This document shows, piece after piece, positions 50,099 to 58,439 of a stretch of DNA of 64,000 nucleotides. The translations under genes and the position numbers were made by a program. This DNA is from Pigmentiphaga sp. (GTDB taxonomy: Bacteria; Pseudomonadota; Gammaproteobacteria; Burkholderiales; Burkholderiaceae_B): NCBI GenBank assembly GCA_023228945.1, contig JALOAI010000015.1, forward strand, positions 1 to 64,000. Direction: 5' to 3'. Each line of letters starts with the position of its first letter. The first letter of the stretch is position 1. The notes under the pieces were generated by a model. That model saw only the letters and a program-made list of their open reading frames with translations, was not told where the DNA came from and did not search any database.

Positions 50099-51631
50099 TT
50101 AAGCGTTGCTCAGGGCAAAGGCTACATCAGCGTAGCGCGACTCGATGGTGCTGCGTTTCTCATCGCGCAGAATGAATGGATTTTCCGCAGGATTGCGCCA
50201 CGTGAAGCGGACCTTGCGGCTGGTCACAAGACGTCGAAGCGCCACCGCCCCATACCAGCCCCGACTAGTCTGGCCGTGAAGCACCCATGTTTTCGCCTGT
50301 CCCGCCTCGGGCCGCCGGACATGGTCACGCATTAACGCTGCGAAGCCGCGTCGATACTTGCGTGCGAGCCAGTATCCGAACTTCCAGAAGACAGTACGGT
50401 CCAGCTTGGCGAACATGGTCGCCGTGTAGTCGGTGTATTGATAGAAGGCAGCCCAGCCAGCGATTTGCCGGTTCAGGCTTTCCATAAGGTCCATCCGATT
50501 CATACTGTAGTTGCCAGACAATTGCTTGACTAACCTCTCGGCGAAGCCCCGGTACTTCTCCCACGGGATGGTCGTCACAGGTCGCATGCGACCGCGTGGC
50601 CCTCGCTTGCGGATGATGCGGTGACCCAGGAAGACGAAGCCGTCGTTTACATGTGTAATATGGGTCTTCTCCATATTCAACGTGAGCTTCAGTTCGCCTT
50701 CAAGGAAGCCACGACATGCCTTACGTACGGTCTCAGCGTGTTCACGAGTTCCCTTGACCACGATCACAAAGTCATCGGCGTACCGGCAATAGGCTACAGC
50801 TGGTTTCCATTGCCGGTTTTCTCGCACAGCACTGGGCCGCTGCTTGAGAATGCCGAAGTTCCACGCCCACCGATCCTTGCGCACCTTCTTATTCAGGTAG
50901 TTCCCTTCCATCCACGCATCGAACTCATGCAGCATGATGTTGGATAACAGGGGTGATATGACACCGCCCTGAGGAACGCCTTCGCTCGAGGCACGGAACA
51001 GATCGCGATCAACGCAGCCCGCCTTGATGAACTTCCAGAGCAAGGCAAGGAAGCGCTGGTCGGCGATCCGCCTGCGGATTCCCTTCATCAGCAGACGATG
51101 ATGCACCGTGTCGAAGTAACTGGCGAGATCGCCCTCGATTACCCAGCGTCCGGCGACACTTTGTTCACCACCATCCTGCAACTGAAGCTTCACCGTGCGA
51201 ATCGCATGATGGACGCTACGGGCCGGTCTGAAGCCATAGGAAGCTGGGTGGAAATCGCTTTCCCATATCGGCTCCATCGCCATCAGCATGGCCCGTTGCA
51301 CGATCCGATCCCGCAGGCTCGGGATGCCAAGTGGCCTGAGCTTGCCGTTCGCTTTCGGTATATACACGCGTCGTGCGGGCAGCGGACTGTACGAGCCCGC
51401 TAACAGGTCGTCGCGTATCGTCGATAGTTCATTATGGAGATGCGCTTCCATCATGGTTTTATCGACACCGTCCACGCCCGGCGTACGCGCCCCGCTGGAA
51501 GCCAGCGTAATACGGGCCGCTTCACTCAGCCAAGACGTGCCAGCAACAAGTCTCAGGAGTCGATCGAACTTGCGTTCTTTGTCCTCCGTCGACCATGTCG
51601 CCAGTTTGCTTTGCATTTCACTGATTATCAA
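50099..51631 (-). CDS. ltrA: Group II intron reverse transcriptase/maturase (LtrA family)
   Basis: A 510-residue intron-encoded protein with RT motifs: GKLRPLGIPSLRDRIVQ, IEGDLASYFDTVHH, EGVPQGGVISPLLSNIMLHE, and the catalytic CRYADDFVIVV. A maturase (domain X) region follows (LVKQLSGNYSMNRMDLMESLNRQIAGWAAFY). No zinc-finger HNH endonuclease motif is visible at the C-terminus, so the intron belongs to an endonuclease-less class and would use a replication-fork route to insert. Reading frame and length appear intact, implying a functional element. Confidence 0.93.
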   Translation of the reverse strand: MIISEMQSKLATWSTEDKERKFDRLLRLVAGTSWLSEAARITLASSGARTPGVDGVDKTMMEAHLHNELSTIRDDLLAGSYSPLPARRVYIPKANGKLRPLGIPSLRDRIVQRAMLMAMEPIWESDFHPASYGFRPARSVHHAIRTVKLQLQDGGEQSVAGRWVIEGDLASYFDTVHHRLLMKGIRRRIADQRFLALLWKFIKAGCVDRDLFRASSEGVPQGGVISPLLSNIMLHEFDAWMEGNYLNKKVRKDRWAWNFGILKQRPSAVRENRQWKPAVAYCRYADDFVIVVKGTREHAETVRKACRGFLEGELKLTLNMEKTHITHVNDGFVFLGHRIIRKRGPRGRMRPVTTIPWEKYRGFAERLVKQLSGNYSMNRMDLMESLNRQIAGWAAFYQYTDYTATMFAKLDRTVFWKFGYWLARKYRRGFAALMRDHVRRPEAGQAKTWVLHGQTSRGWYGAVALRRLVTSRKVRFTWRNPAENPFILRDEKRSTIESRYADVAFALSNA

Positions 51632-52296
51632 AGGTCTTCACCTCACTACGGTCAGTTAATCGGCCAAACAAACCACTTAAACTGCCCGCCTTCGCCATGT
51701 AGCTGGCTTTCCCAGCCTCGGACTACTACGCGGGCTCCGCCAGCCTGCACATCATCGGGGGCACACTCCCTTGGCATTTGTGCAAGCCTTCCCCAGTTCA
51801 CATGCTGGACTCAACGCATGGGTAAGGCTGCCTGTCGCAGTCTTTATCCTTGCTTGTCGCAAGTCGTCGCAAACACCACGTTCTAGCTGCGCGCTCCCCG
51901 TGGTTCCCTGCTGATCAGCCTACATATCCAATCAGCACTCGTGTTGCTGGGCCATACGTGTGACCAGCCCCAGTTTGCATCCTGCCCGTAAAGCGGTGTG
52001 GGCAGGGGTGACATTTCAACCCTCAGATGCGATTTAACAGGTTCGTGTTCCTCAACCGTCCCATGCTCAGCCTAGAGACTCATCTTGGCGTAACCGCTTC
52101 GCCTCAAGTCCCGTTTCCCACGGACTACGTCACCTTGCCAGTGTCGGCAAGTCACCGCCGCTTCGGCTCACTTCCTCTCACAGCAGAGAAAGGGCATGTC
52201 CCTGGTACTGCTACATCAACTTCTCCAGGTAATGCATTCCAAACATGCTCAAGCAGCTTCACCCCCGTGTGGGCGGGCTACGCTGGCTGGGCGTAC

Positions 52297-52756
52297 CGTA
52301 GGTGAAATCTGCCACCCACAGCCGATTGGGGCGGTCGGCCTCGAAGTCCCGCTTCACCAGATCCCTCGGGCAGGCGGCTGTACTATCGGGCACCGTAGTA
52401 CGTACGCGTTTGCCTCGCCGCACGCCTTCAATACCCAATCGGCGCATCAGACGTTCGACCGTGCAGCGAGCGACCGTCACGCCTTCCCGATTCAATTGCT
52501 TCCAGACCTTGCGGGCGCCGTATACCCGAAAGTTCTGCTCCCAGACACGTTGGATCTGTCCCATGAGTCGTTCATCCTTCTTGGCTCGTTGGCTGCGCAG
52601 TTCGGGATTGCGGCATCGCGCGGCGTGGCGCCAGTACGCTGACGGGGCGACCTGCAACACCTTGCAGACCGGCTCGACCCCATACAGGTCTCGATGCTGG
52701 TTGATGTAGGCGTTTACTTCTTCAGGTCGCGGTCGAGCGCCGCCTGAGCGAAAAAA
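52297..52756 (-). pseudogene. IS3-family transposase orfB, 5' exon
   Basis: Encodes the N-terminal part: EEVNAYINQHRDLYGVEPVCKVL, VWKQLNREGVTVARCTVERLMRRLGI and RDFEADRPNRLWVADFTY (first catalytic Asp). It is entered by -1 frameshifting from orfA, probably at the slippery heptamer T TTT TTC (GAAAAAA at plus 52750-52756). The exon ends at 52297, where the intron begins. Confidence 0.8.
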
Positions 52757-53037
52757 GCGCTAGCGGACTTCAGAATTTCATTGGCCCGGCGCAGTTCCTT
52801 GACTTCGCGCTCAAGCGCCTTGATGCGTTCGCTCTCCTCGGTGGTCACGCCAGGACGTACACCGCTATCGACCTCGGTGCGCTGCACCCACTTGAGCAGC
52901 GTATAAACCGAGCAGCCGATCTTCGGCGCGATGGACTGGGCCGCAGCCCACTGGGAGGGGTACTCGTCACGGTGCTCCTGCACCAAGCGCACGGCGCGCT
53001 CACGGACTTCAGGGGAAAACTTGTTGCTCTTGCTCAT
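52714..53037 (-). CDS. IS3-family transposase orfA (HTH protein)
   Basis: A 107-residue protein with HTH and leucine-zipper-like segments: KFSPEVRERAVRLVQEHR, SVYTLLKWVQRTEVDSG and ERIKALEREVKELRRANEILKSASAFFAQAAL, a typical IS3 OrfA. Near its 3' end the sequence T TTT TTC permits -1 frameshifting to make OrfAB, the active transposase. The OrfA frame is intact, but the intron separates the catalytic part. Confidence 0.88.
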   Translation of the reverse strand: MSKSNKFSPEVRERAVRLVQEHRDEYPSQWAAAQSIAPKIGCSVYTLLKWVQRTEVDSGVRPGVTTEESERIKALEREVKELRRANEILKSASAFFAQAALDRDLKK

Positions 53038-53110
53038 GGCTTCATTCTCTCAAGAATTGAAGCCTCCTCAAAATCCAGGGCGATTCACTCCACTCAATCC
53101 AAGGATAACC

Positions 53111-53761
53111 ATGGATAAGCAAGTTGAAGCTTTTCAAGCTATCGATACGGCATTGGCCGCCGACGCCCTGGATCGGCTCGGCATCGAAAGCGGCTGCCTG
53201 GGCATTCGCCAGATCGTTACTGGTACCCGCGCGGTCGGGCGCGCTTCCACTGTGCGCTTTCGTCCCGTCAATCGCGTGAATCCTCCCAACAATGTGGACT
53301 TTCTCGATGAAGTTCCAGCCGGCAACATCGCCGTCCTGGACAATGGTGGTCGAGAGTACTGCTCGGTTTGGGGCGACATCATGACAGTCCATGCCATCAC
53401 CAAAGGCCTGGCCGGAACCGTGGTAGACGGGGTTTGCCGGGACATTATAAAAATGCGCGAACTCCACTATCCGATGTTCAGCCGCGGCACCTTTATGCAA
53501 ACCGGCAAAGACCGCATCGAAACCGATGCTATCAATGTTCCCGTCACGGTCGGCGGCAGGCAAGTATGTCCGGGCGACATCATCATTGCCGATGACACGG
53601 GAGTGGTGGTGGTGCCCGCCGCCAAAGCGGATGAAGTGATCGCCATCGCGAAAGAGATAGAGGCGGCTGAAACGGCGATCATCGAGTTGCTCCAACAAGG
53701 TAGAACCTTGCGCGAGGCCAGGGAGATCCGCGGCTACTACACCTTGCAAACCAAACGTTGA
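53111..53761 (+). CDS. RraA-like aldolase (4-hydroxy-4-methyl-2-oxoglutarate aldolase family)
   Basis: A 216-residue RraA-family protein: AADALDRLGIESGCLGIRQI, EYCSVWGDIMTVHAITKGLAGTVVDGVCRDIIKMREL with the Arg-Asp active-site pair and the Gly-Asp loop, and PGDIIIADDTGVVVV. These enzymes cleave 4-hydroxy-4-methyl/carboxy-2-oxo acids to pyruvate plus an oxo acid in ring-cleavage pathways, or are RNase E inhibitors in E. coli (RraA). In a catabolic island the aldolase role is the more likely. It is paralogous to the gene at 48832, from which it is separated by the IS. AAGGA lies 7 bp before the ATG. A Bug gene follows after 52 bp. Confidence 0.85.
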   Translation: MDKQVEAFQAIDTALAADALDRLGIESGCLGIRQIVTGTRAVGRASTVRFRPVNRVNPPNNVDFLDEVPAGNIAVLDNGGREYCSVWGDIMTVHAITKGLAGTVVDGVCRDIIKMRELHYPMFSRGTFMQTGKDRIETDAINVPVTVGGRQVCPGDIIIADDTGVVVVPAAKADEVIAIAKEIEAAETAIIELLQQGRTLREAREIRGYYTLQTKR

Positions 53762-53813
53762 GGACCAGAGCGGCCTCATGGCCGCTCTCCACCCAGAGGA
53801 TAAGGAGATAACG

Positions 53814-54788
53814 GTGTTCATTCAACACTTCACCTTGGCGGCAGCCTTGTTTGCCAGTGTCGGCACATTATCGGTCGCCGTGGCACAGGCCAGCTGGCCT
53901 ACCCAACCAGTGAACCTCATGATCGGCGCTCCTCCCGGCGGCTCCATGGACGTTCTTGCGCGTTTGATCGCGGCGCCCCTTGGCAAAGCGCTGGATCAAC
54001 CCGTGGTCGTTCTCAACCGACCTGGCGCGGGTCAAGTAGTGAGCACACAAGCGGCCGCGGCGGCCACTGACGGCCACACGGTGCTCCTGGGGACCGAAGG
54101 CATTGCGCTCAACGTCACGCTGCAGCCCAACTATCCGGATCCACGAGAAGCGCTCGATCCCCTCATGCTTCTGACACGCTCATCGCTGTCGATCGTGGCG
54201 GCCCCGCAAGCTCCCTATCAGAACTTATCCGATGTGGTGGAGGCCGCCAAAGCCAGACCAGGGGCGATCCCGTACGGTTCCGCTGGCGGCACCGCGACCC
54301 TCAGCAACCTCATCATGGTGGGTCTACAGGCCGCGACCGGCACGCAACTGCTGCACGTTCCCTATGGCGGTGGCGCGCCGGCCGTTCAGGCCACCATGGC
54401 GGGCCAAACCGAACTGACCGCGGGCACTTCCTTCCTGATCCAACCCCAGGTGGATGCTGGAAGATTGAAAGCGCTCGCGGTTACCTCAACCACGCGGGAT
54501 CCCAGTCTGCCTTCAGTACCGACGCTGGCAGAGTCAGGGTATCCCGACTTGGCCGGTTACGCCTGGTGGAGTATTTTCGTGCCACGCTCAATGCCCCAGA
54601 ATGTGAAGCAACAGCTGCACGAAGAGCTGCGCGAGATCATGCAATCGCCGGCGATGCGTGATCAACTGCAATCTCAGGGCATGGAGGTCGTGGCTTCGCC
54701 GCAAGCAGAGTTCGCGAAGTTCTTTGACGATGAGATCGCCAAGTGGGGCAAGCTCATCGCTGATAACAACGTCATGGCCGGCCAATAA
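53814..54788 (+). CDS. TTT-family (Bug) periplasmic substrate-binding protein
   Basis: A 324-residue receptor with a Sec signal (FTLAAALFASVGTLSVAVAQA), mature start SWPTQPVNLMIGAPPGGSMD, then NRPGAGQVVSTQAAA, HVPYGGGAPAVQATMAG and WWSIFVPRSMPQN. GTG 53814 has AAGGAG upstream. It is the last gene of the rraA unit and ends the island. The substrate is probably the carboxylic acid feeding the aldolases. Confidence 0.9.
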   Translation: MFIQHFTLAAALFASVGTLSVAVAQASWPTQPVNLMIGAPPGGSMDVLARLIAAPLGKALDQPVVVLNRPGAGQVVSTQAAAAATDGHTVLLGTEGIALNVTLQPNYPDPREALDPLMLLTRSSLSIVAAPQAPYQNLSDVVEAAKARPGAIPYGSAGGTATLSNLIMVGLQAATGTQLLHVPYGGGAPAVQATMAGQTELTAGTSFLIQPQVDAGRLKALAVTSTTRDPSLPSVPTLAESGYPDLAGYAWWSIFVPRSMPQNVKQQLHEELREIMQSPAMRDQLQSQGMEVVASPQAEFAKFFDDEIAKWGKLIADNNVMAGQ

Positions 54789-54918
54789 CTGCTCGAGGCC
54801 GCGCAACCCGGTCGGCGGGTACGCGGCATAAAGTCCCGTACGCATCGGAACAAGAACACTCCCGCCAGGCCGCCGGCGCCCTACAATGGCATGATCCAGT
54901 CCGCGACAGAGTCATCCT

Positions 54919-55620
54919 ATGGCAACGGCCACATCCCAACGCGCCACTTCCGCCTCGGAAGCCGAGCTCGTGCAGGGTCATCTCATTCAGGGCCCGGACG
55001 CCGCGCTGCCTAAAAGCGAACGAACTGCGCCGCAGCCCCCGCTTTCAACGCCTTCGTTTTTTGTTCTCGAACGTCTGGCCACCCCGCTGGGCCAACTGTT
55101 GCTGGCCACCGACGAACAGGCCAGGTTGCGGGCGGTGGATTGGCAAGATCACGAAGAGTCCATGCACAGGCTGCTGCGCCGGCAGTACGCTGGAACGGCT
55201 ATCGAGCTGCGCGAAACCTCGACCATTTCGCCGGCCAGGCGGGCGATGCAGGCCTACTTCGACGGCGAGATCGACGCCATCGATACGCTGGAGGTGGCGA
55301 CGGGCGGCACGGAGTTCCAGCGTGCGGTGTGGACGGCGCTGCGCACGATTCCCGGCGGTGAAACCCTGAGCTACCGCGAGCTGGCGCTACGCCTGGGCCG
55401 CGCGTCGGCCACGCGGGCGGTGGGGCTGGCCAACGGCGCCAACCCGGTCAGCATCGTCGTGCCGTGTCACCGGGTAATCGGCAGCAATAGCACGCTCACG
55501 GGCTACGGCGGCGGCCTGCCGCGCAAGCAATGGCTGCTGGACCATGAGCGACGCTGGTGGGTTGCGCAACATCCTTCGGCGCCAGGTGCTTCAGTACAGC
55601 TGACGCTCGGCCTCGCGTAG
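54919..55620 (+). CDS. ogt: Methylated-DNA--protein-cysteine methyltransferase
   Basis: A 233-residue O6-alkylguanine-DNA alkyltransferase. The active-site PCHRVIG is near residue 181, preceded by the DNA-binding HTH region (GETLSYRELALRLGRASATRAVGLANGANPVSIVV). An N-terminal Ser/Ala-rich extension of about 45 residues and a short C-terminal tail differ from E. coli Ogt. No Ada-type transcriptional domain is present. The enzyme transfers alkyl groups from guanine to Cys in a single turnover. It lies alone between the island and an SDR gene. Confidence 0.92.
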   Translation: MATATSQRATSASEAELVQGHLIQGPDAALPKSERTAPQPPLSTPSFFVLERLATPLGQLLLATDEQARLRAVDWQDHEESMHRLLRRQYAGTAIELRETSTISPARRAMQAYFDGEIDAIDTLEVATGGTEFQRAVWTALRTIPGGETLSYRELALRLGRASATRAVGLANGANPVSIVVPCHRVIGSNSTLTGYGGGLPRKQWLLDHERRWWVAQHPSAPGASVQLTLGLA

Positions 55621-55671
55621 CGACCGGGACGCCGGCGGCGGATCCCGCCCGCTGACTGTCTGGCCACGGTA

Positions 55672-56454
55672 TCATTCTCGCCGCAAGCGCGTGGACAAAC
55701 CACCGGTGATGGCGTACACCTCGCCGGTAATGTAGGCACTTTCCCGAGAAGCCAGGAACAGGGCGAGATGCGCCACTTCATCCGCTTCGCCAAAACGGCC
55801 GGCGGGGATCATGTCCAGCAAGCGGCGATTGGTATCGCCGGTGGCGGTGTCGGCCATCGGCGACGCGATCCGGCCGGGAGCGATGGCATTGACGGTGACG
55901 CCCGAAGGCGCCAGTTGCGCCGCCATCGATCGGGTGAGGGAGTTGAGCGCGGCCTTGGAAGCATCGTAGTGGGCGCCCGCCAGGCCCACGTAAGCCAGCG
56001 AGCCCACCGACGACATATGCACGATACGGCCATGGCCGCGGGCGCACATGCCCGGTGCCAGATGCCGGCTCATGTAGAAGGCGCCGTTCAGATTGACCGC
56101 GAACACCCGCTGCCATTCCTCGGGCGGAATATCCAGTACTTCACGCGCCCTGCCCTCGTGCTTGGGCGAGATGCCGGCATTATTGATCAGTACGGTCGTC
56201 GGTCCCAACTCGGCTTCCAGGCTCGCACACGCCCGAGCGCAAGCCGCATCGTCGCCGACATCGATCGCCACGCCCGCGGCCCTGACGCCCGCTTGGCGCA
56301 AGGCGGCCACCATCCGTTCGAGTTCATCTTCCTGCTTGTCCACCAACCCCACCGCCGCGCCCGCCGTCGCGAAGCGCCGCGCCAGCGTGGCTCCGAGGCC
56401 GCCGGCCGCCCCCGTGACGATGACCGTTGCTCCCTGAAAATCCCATGAAGCCAT
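55672..56454 (-). CDS. Short-chain dehydrogenase/reductase (SDR)
   Basis: A 260-residue classical SDR: cofactor-binding TGAAGGLGATLARRFA, NNAGISPKH, the catalytic Ser in VHMSSVGS, YDASKAA (Tyr and Lys), and the ending GEVYAITGGLS. An Asp after the second strand (LVDKQ) suggests NAD preference. ATG 56454 with AGGAAAGGC upstream is chosen; longer upstream frames are not similar to SDRs. It is divergent from glnS. The substrate is unknown. Confidence 0.88.
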   Translation of the reverse strand: MASWDFQGATVIVTGAAGGLGATLARRFATAGAAVGLVDKQEDELERMVAALRQAGVRAAGVAIDVGDDAACARACASLEAELGPTTVLINNAGISPKHEGRAREVLDIPPEEWQRVFAVNLNGAFYMSRHLAPGMCARGHGRIVHMSSVGSLAYVGLAGAHYDASKAALNSLTRSMAAQLAPSGVTVNAIAPGRIASPMADTATGDTNRRLLDMIPAGRFGEADEVAHLALFLASRESAYITGEVYAITGGLSTRLRRE

Positions 56455-56605
56455 GCCTTTCCTCCCTCCCTGGTCGGGCCTGTCCGATCGCCACCGATCG
56501 CGAACGCCGATTGTAGAAGAGGCCCGGCACCAATCGACCCGGGCACACTCCCGCGCTGCATGGCACAATGGGCGTTTACCCTGAAATCTCTTGCGCTCGC
56601 CCCGT

Positions 56606-58369
56606 ATGACCACCCCAAACCCTGCTCCCGTCAATTTTCTGCGGCACCAGATCGAAGCCGATCTGGCGAACCAACGCTATGCTGGCAAATTGTGGGCGGA
56701 CGCTCCGGCCGGGGCGGCACGCTTGGCGGCCGAGGGCCAGCCCGATCCGGCCCGCATCCGCACGCGGTTTCCGCCGGAGCCCAACGGCTACCTGCATATC
56801 GGGCATGCCAAGAGCATCTGCCTCAATTTCGGGCTGGCGCGCGATTACGGCGGCATATGCCACCTGCGCTTCGATGACACCAATCCCGAAAAGGAAGAAC
56901 AGGAGTACGTCGACGCCATTCTCGATCTCGTGCAATGGCTGGGTTTCGATTGGCATGCCAATGGTGTCGATCACTGTTATTTCGCCAGCGATTATTTCGA
57001 CTTCATGTACGAGTGCGCCGAAGCGTTGGTGGAAGCTGGCCATGCCTATGTCGACGAACTCAGCGCCGACGACATGCGGGCGTTGCGCGGCACCCTGACC
57101 GAGCCTGGCACCGACTCGCCCTGGCGCTCTCGGCCCGCCGCGGAGTCGCTGGCCCGCTTGCGCGAAATGCGCGCCGGCCAGCATCCCAACGGCAGCATGG
57201 CGCTGCGGGCGCGTGTCGATATGCGTTCGCCCAACATCAATATGCGCGACCCGGTGATCTATCGCATCCGTCACGCCGAGCACCACCGTACCGGCAACAA
57301 CTGGCCCATTTATCCAATGTATACCTATGCGCATCCGATCGAGGACGCGCTGGAAGGCATCACCCATAGCGTATGCACCCTGGAGTTCGAAGACCAGCGG
57401 CCGTTCTACGACTGGGTGCTGGCCCGCCTGGTGGAACTGGGCAAGTTGAGCGAGCCGCTGCCGCACCAGTACGAGTTCGCCCGGATGAACCTGGAGTACA
57501 TCGTCACCAGCAAGCGCAAGCTGCTGCAACTGGTGCAAGAGGGTCACGTCGACGGCTGGGACGACCCCCGCATGCCCACGCTGGCGGGACTGCGCCGCCG
57601 TGGCTACACGCCCGCCTCCATCCGCCTGTTGTGCGATCGCACAGGCGTGTCCAAGTCGGATTCACGGCTCGACTACGCCCTGCTCGAACAAGCCCTGCGC
57701 GACGACCTCGATCCCATCGCTCCGCGCCGGGTGGCGGTACTCGATCCGGTCAAGCTGATCATCACCAACTGGCCCGAAGGCCACGAAGAGCTCTGCCAGG
57801 CGCCGCTCAACCCGCACAATGCCGAAGCGGGCCAGCGCGAGTTTCCGCTCACGCGCGAGCTTTACATCGAGCGCGATGACTTCCGCGAGGAACCGCCCAA
57901 GAAGTACTTCCGCCTGTTCCCCGGCAACCTGGTGCGGCTCAAGTATGGCTATGTGGTGCGCTGCACCGGCTGCGTCAAGAACGACGCCGGCGAGGTCATT
58001 GAAGTCCATGCCGAATACCTGCCCGACACCCGCAGCGGCACGCCGGGCGCCGACAGCGTGAAGGTCAAGGGCAACATTACCTGGGTGAGTGCCGGGCATG
58101 CCGTCGCGGCCGAGATCCGGCTCTACGATCGCCTGTTCAGCGAACCGCATCCGGATGGCGGCGGCCGCGACTTCATCGCGGCCCTCAATCCAGAGTCGTT
58201 GCGTATCGTGCGAGGCTGGATCGAGCCTGGTGTGGAAATGAAGCCGGGCACCACCTGGCAGTTCGAGCGGCTGGGCTATTTTGCCGCCGACGCCAAGCTC
58301 TCGAGCGCCGGTGCGCCGGTGATCAATCGGGTCACCACTCTGCGCGACTCCTGGGGCAAGGCCGGCTGA
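56606..58369 (+). CDS. glnS: Glutaminyl-tRNA synthetase
   Basis: A class I aminoacyl-tRNA synthetase of 587 residues. The HIGH motif is LHIGHAKS (residues 64-67), the KMSKS region reads VTSKRKLLQLV, and the GlnRS-specific VDGWDDPRMPTLAGLRRRGYTPASI follows. The C-terminal anticodon-binding beta-barrels contain KVKGNITWVSAGHAV. It is of typical length and should charge tRNA-Gln directly. ATG 56606 (MTTPNPAPVNF) was chosen over 56591. Confidence 0.96.
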   Translation: MTTPNPAPVNFLRHQIEADLANQRYAGKLWADAPAGAARLAAEGQPDPARIRTRFPPEPNGYLHIGHAKSICLNFGLARDYGGICHLRFDDTNPEKEEQEYVDAILDLVQWLGFDWHANGVDHCYFASDYFDFMYECAEALVEAGHAYVDELSADDMRALRGTLTEPGTDSPWRSRPAAESLARLREMRAGQHPNGSMALRARVDMRSPNINMRDPVIYRIRHAEHHRTGNNWPIYPMYTYAHPIEDALEGITHSVCTLEFEDQRPFYDWVLARLVELGKLSEPLPHQYEFARMNLEYIVTSKRKLLQLVQEGHVDGWDDPRMPTLAGLRRRGYTPASIRLLCDRTGVSKSDSRLDYALLEQALRDDLDPIAPRRVAVLDPVKLIITNWPEGHEELCQAPLNPHNAEAGQREFPLTRELYIERDDFREEPPKKYFRLFPGNLVRLKYGYVVRCTGCVKNDAGEVIEVHAEYLPDTRSGTPGADSVKVKGNITWVSAGHAVAAEIRLYDRLFSEPHPDGGGRDFIAALNPESLRIVRGWIEPGVEMKPGTTWQFERLGYFAADAKLSSAGAPVINRVTTLRDSWGKAG

Positions 58370-58439
58370 GCCCATCCACCTCGCGGCCTGCCGTTCGCTT
58401 TCCGGCGATTAAGGATTTCCGCCTTGGCCCTGCCCGGGG

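Larger units (their letters stand above)
50009..52296 (-). mobile_element. Group II intron inserted in the IS3 transposase gene
   Basis: A 2288-bp intron on the minus strand. The 5' end starts GTACGCCCAGC, close to the GUGCG consensus, after exon ...TTCACCTACG; the 3' end is ...ACTCTAC (AY rule) before TGTCGACTTGG. Removing it restores the transposase codon Val of TAC-GTG-TCG. Domain V (50060-50093, 34 nt) lies just before domain VI, and a reverse transcriptase ORF occupies most of the loop. Boundaries are predicted from exon continuity and are therefore quite secure. Confidence 0.9.
49482..53087 (-). mobile_element. IS3-family insertion sequence carrying a group II intron
   Basis: Imperfect terminal inverted repeats: on the plus strand the left end begins TGAATCACACCGGG; on the minus strand the right end begins TGAATCGCCCTGGA (about 21 of 29 positions agree). 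The flanks are the 3-bp direct duplication CTC (49479-49481 and 53088-53090). Inside are orfA and orfB in IS3 order. Without the intron the element would be 1318 bp, normal for the family. It separates two RraA-like genes. Confidence 0.9.

Noticed and set aside
54789..54918. tRNA gene or attachment site at the right end of the island
   Set aside because: No cloverleaf sequence or direct repeat with the left end could be found by eye.
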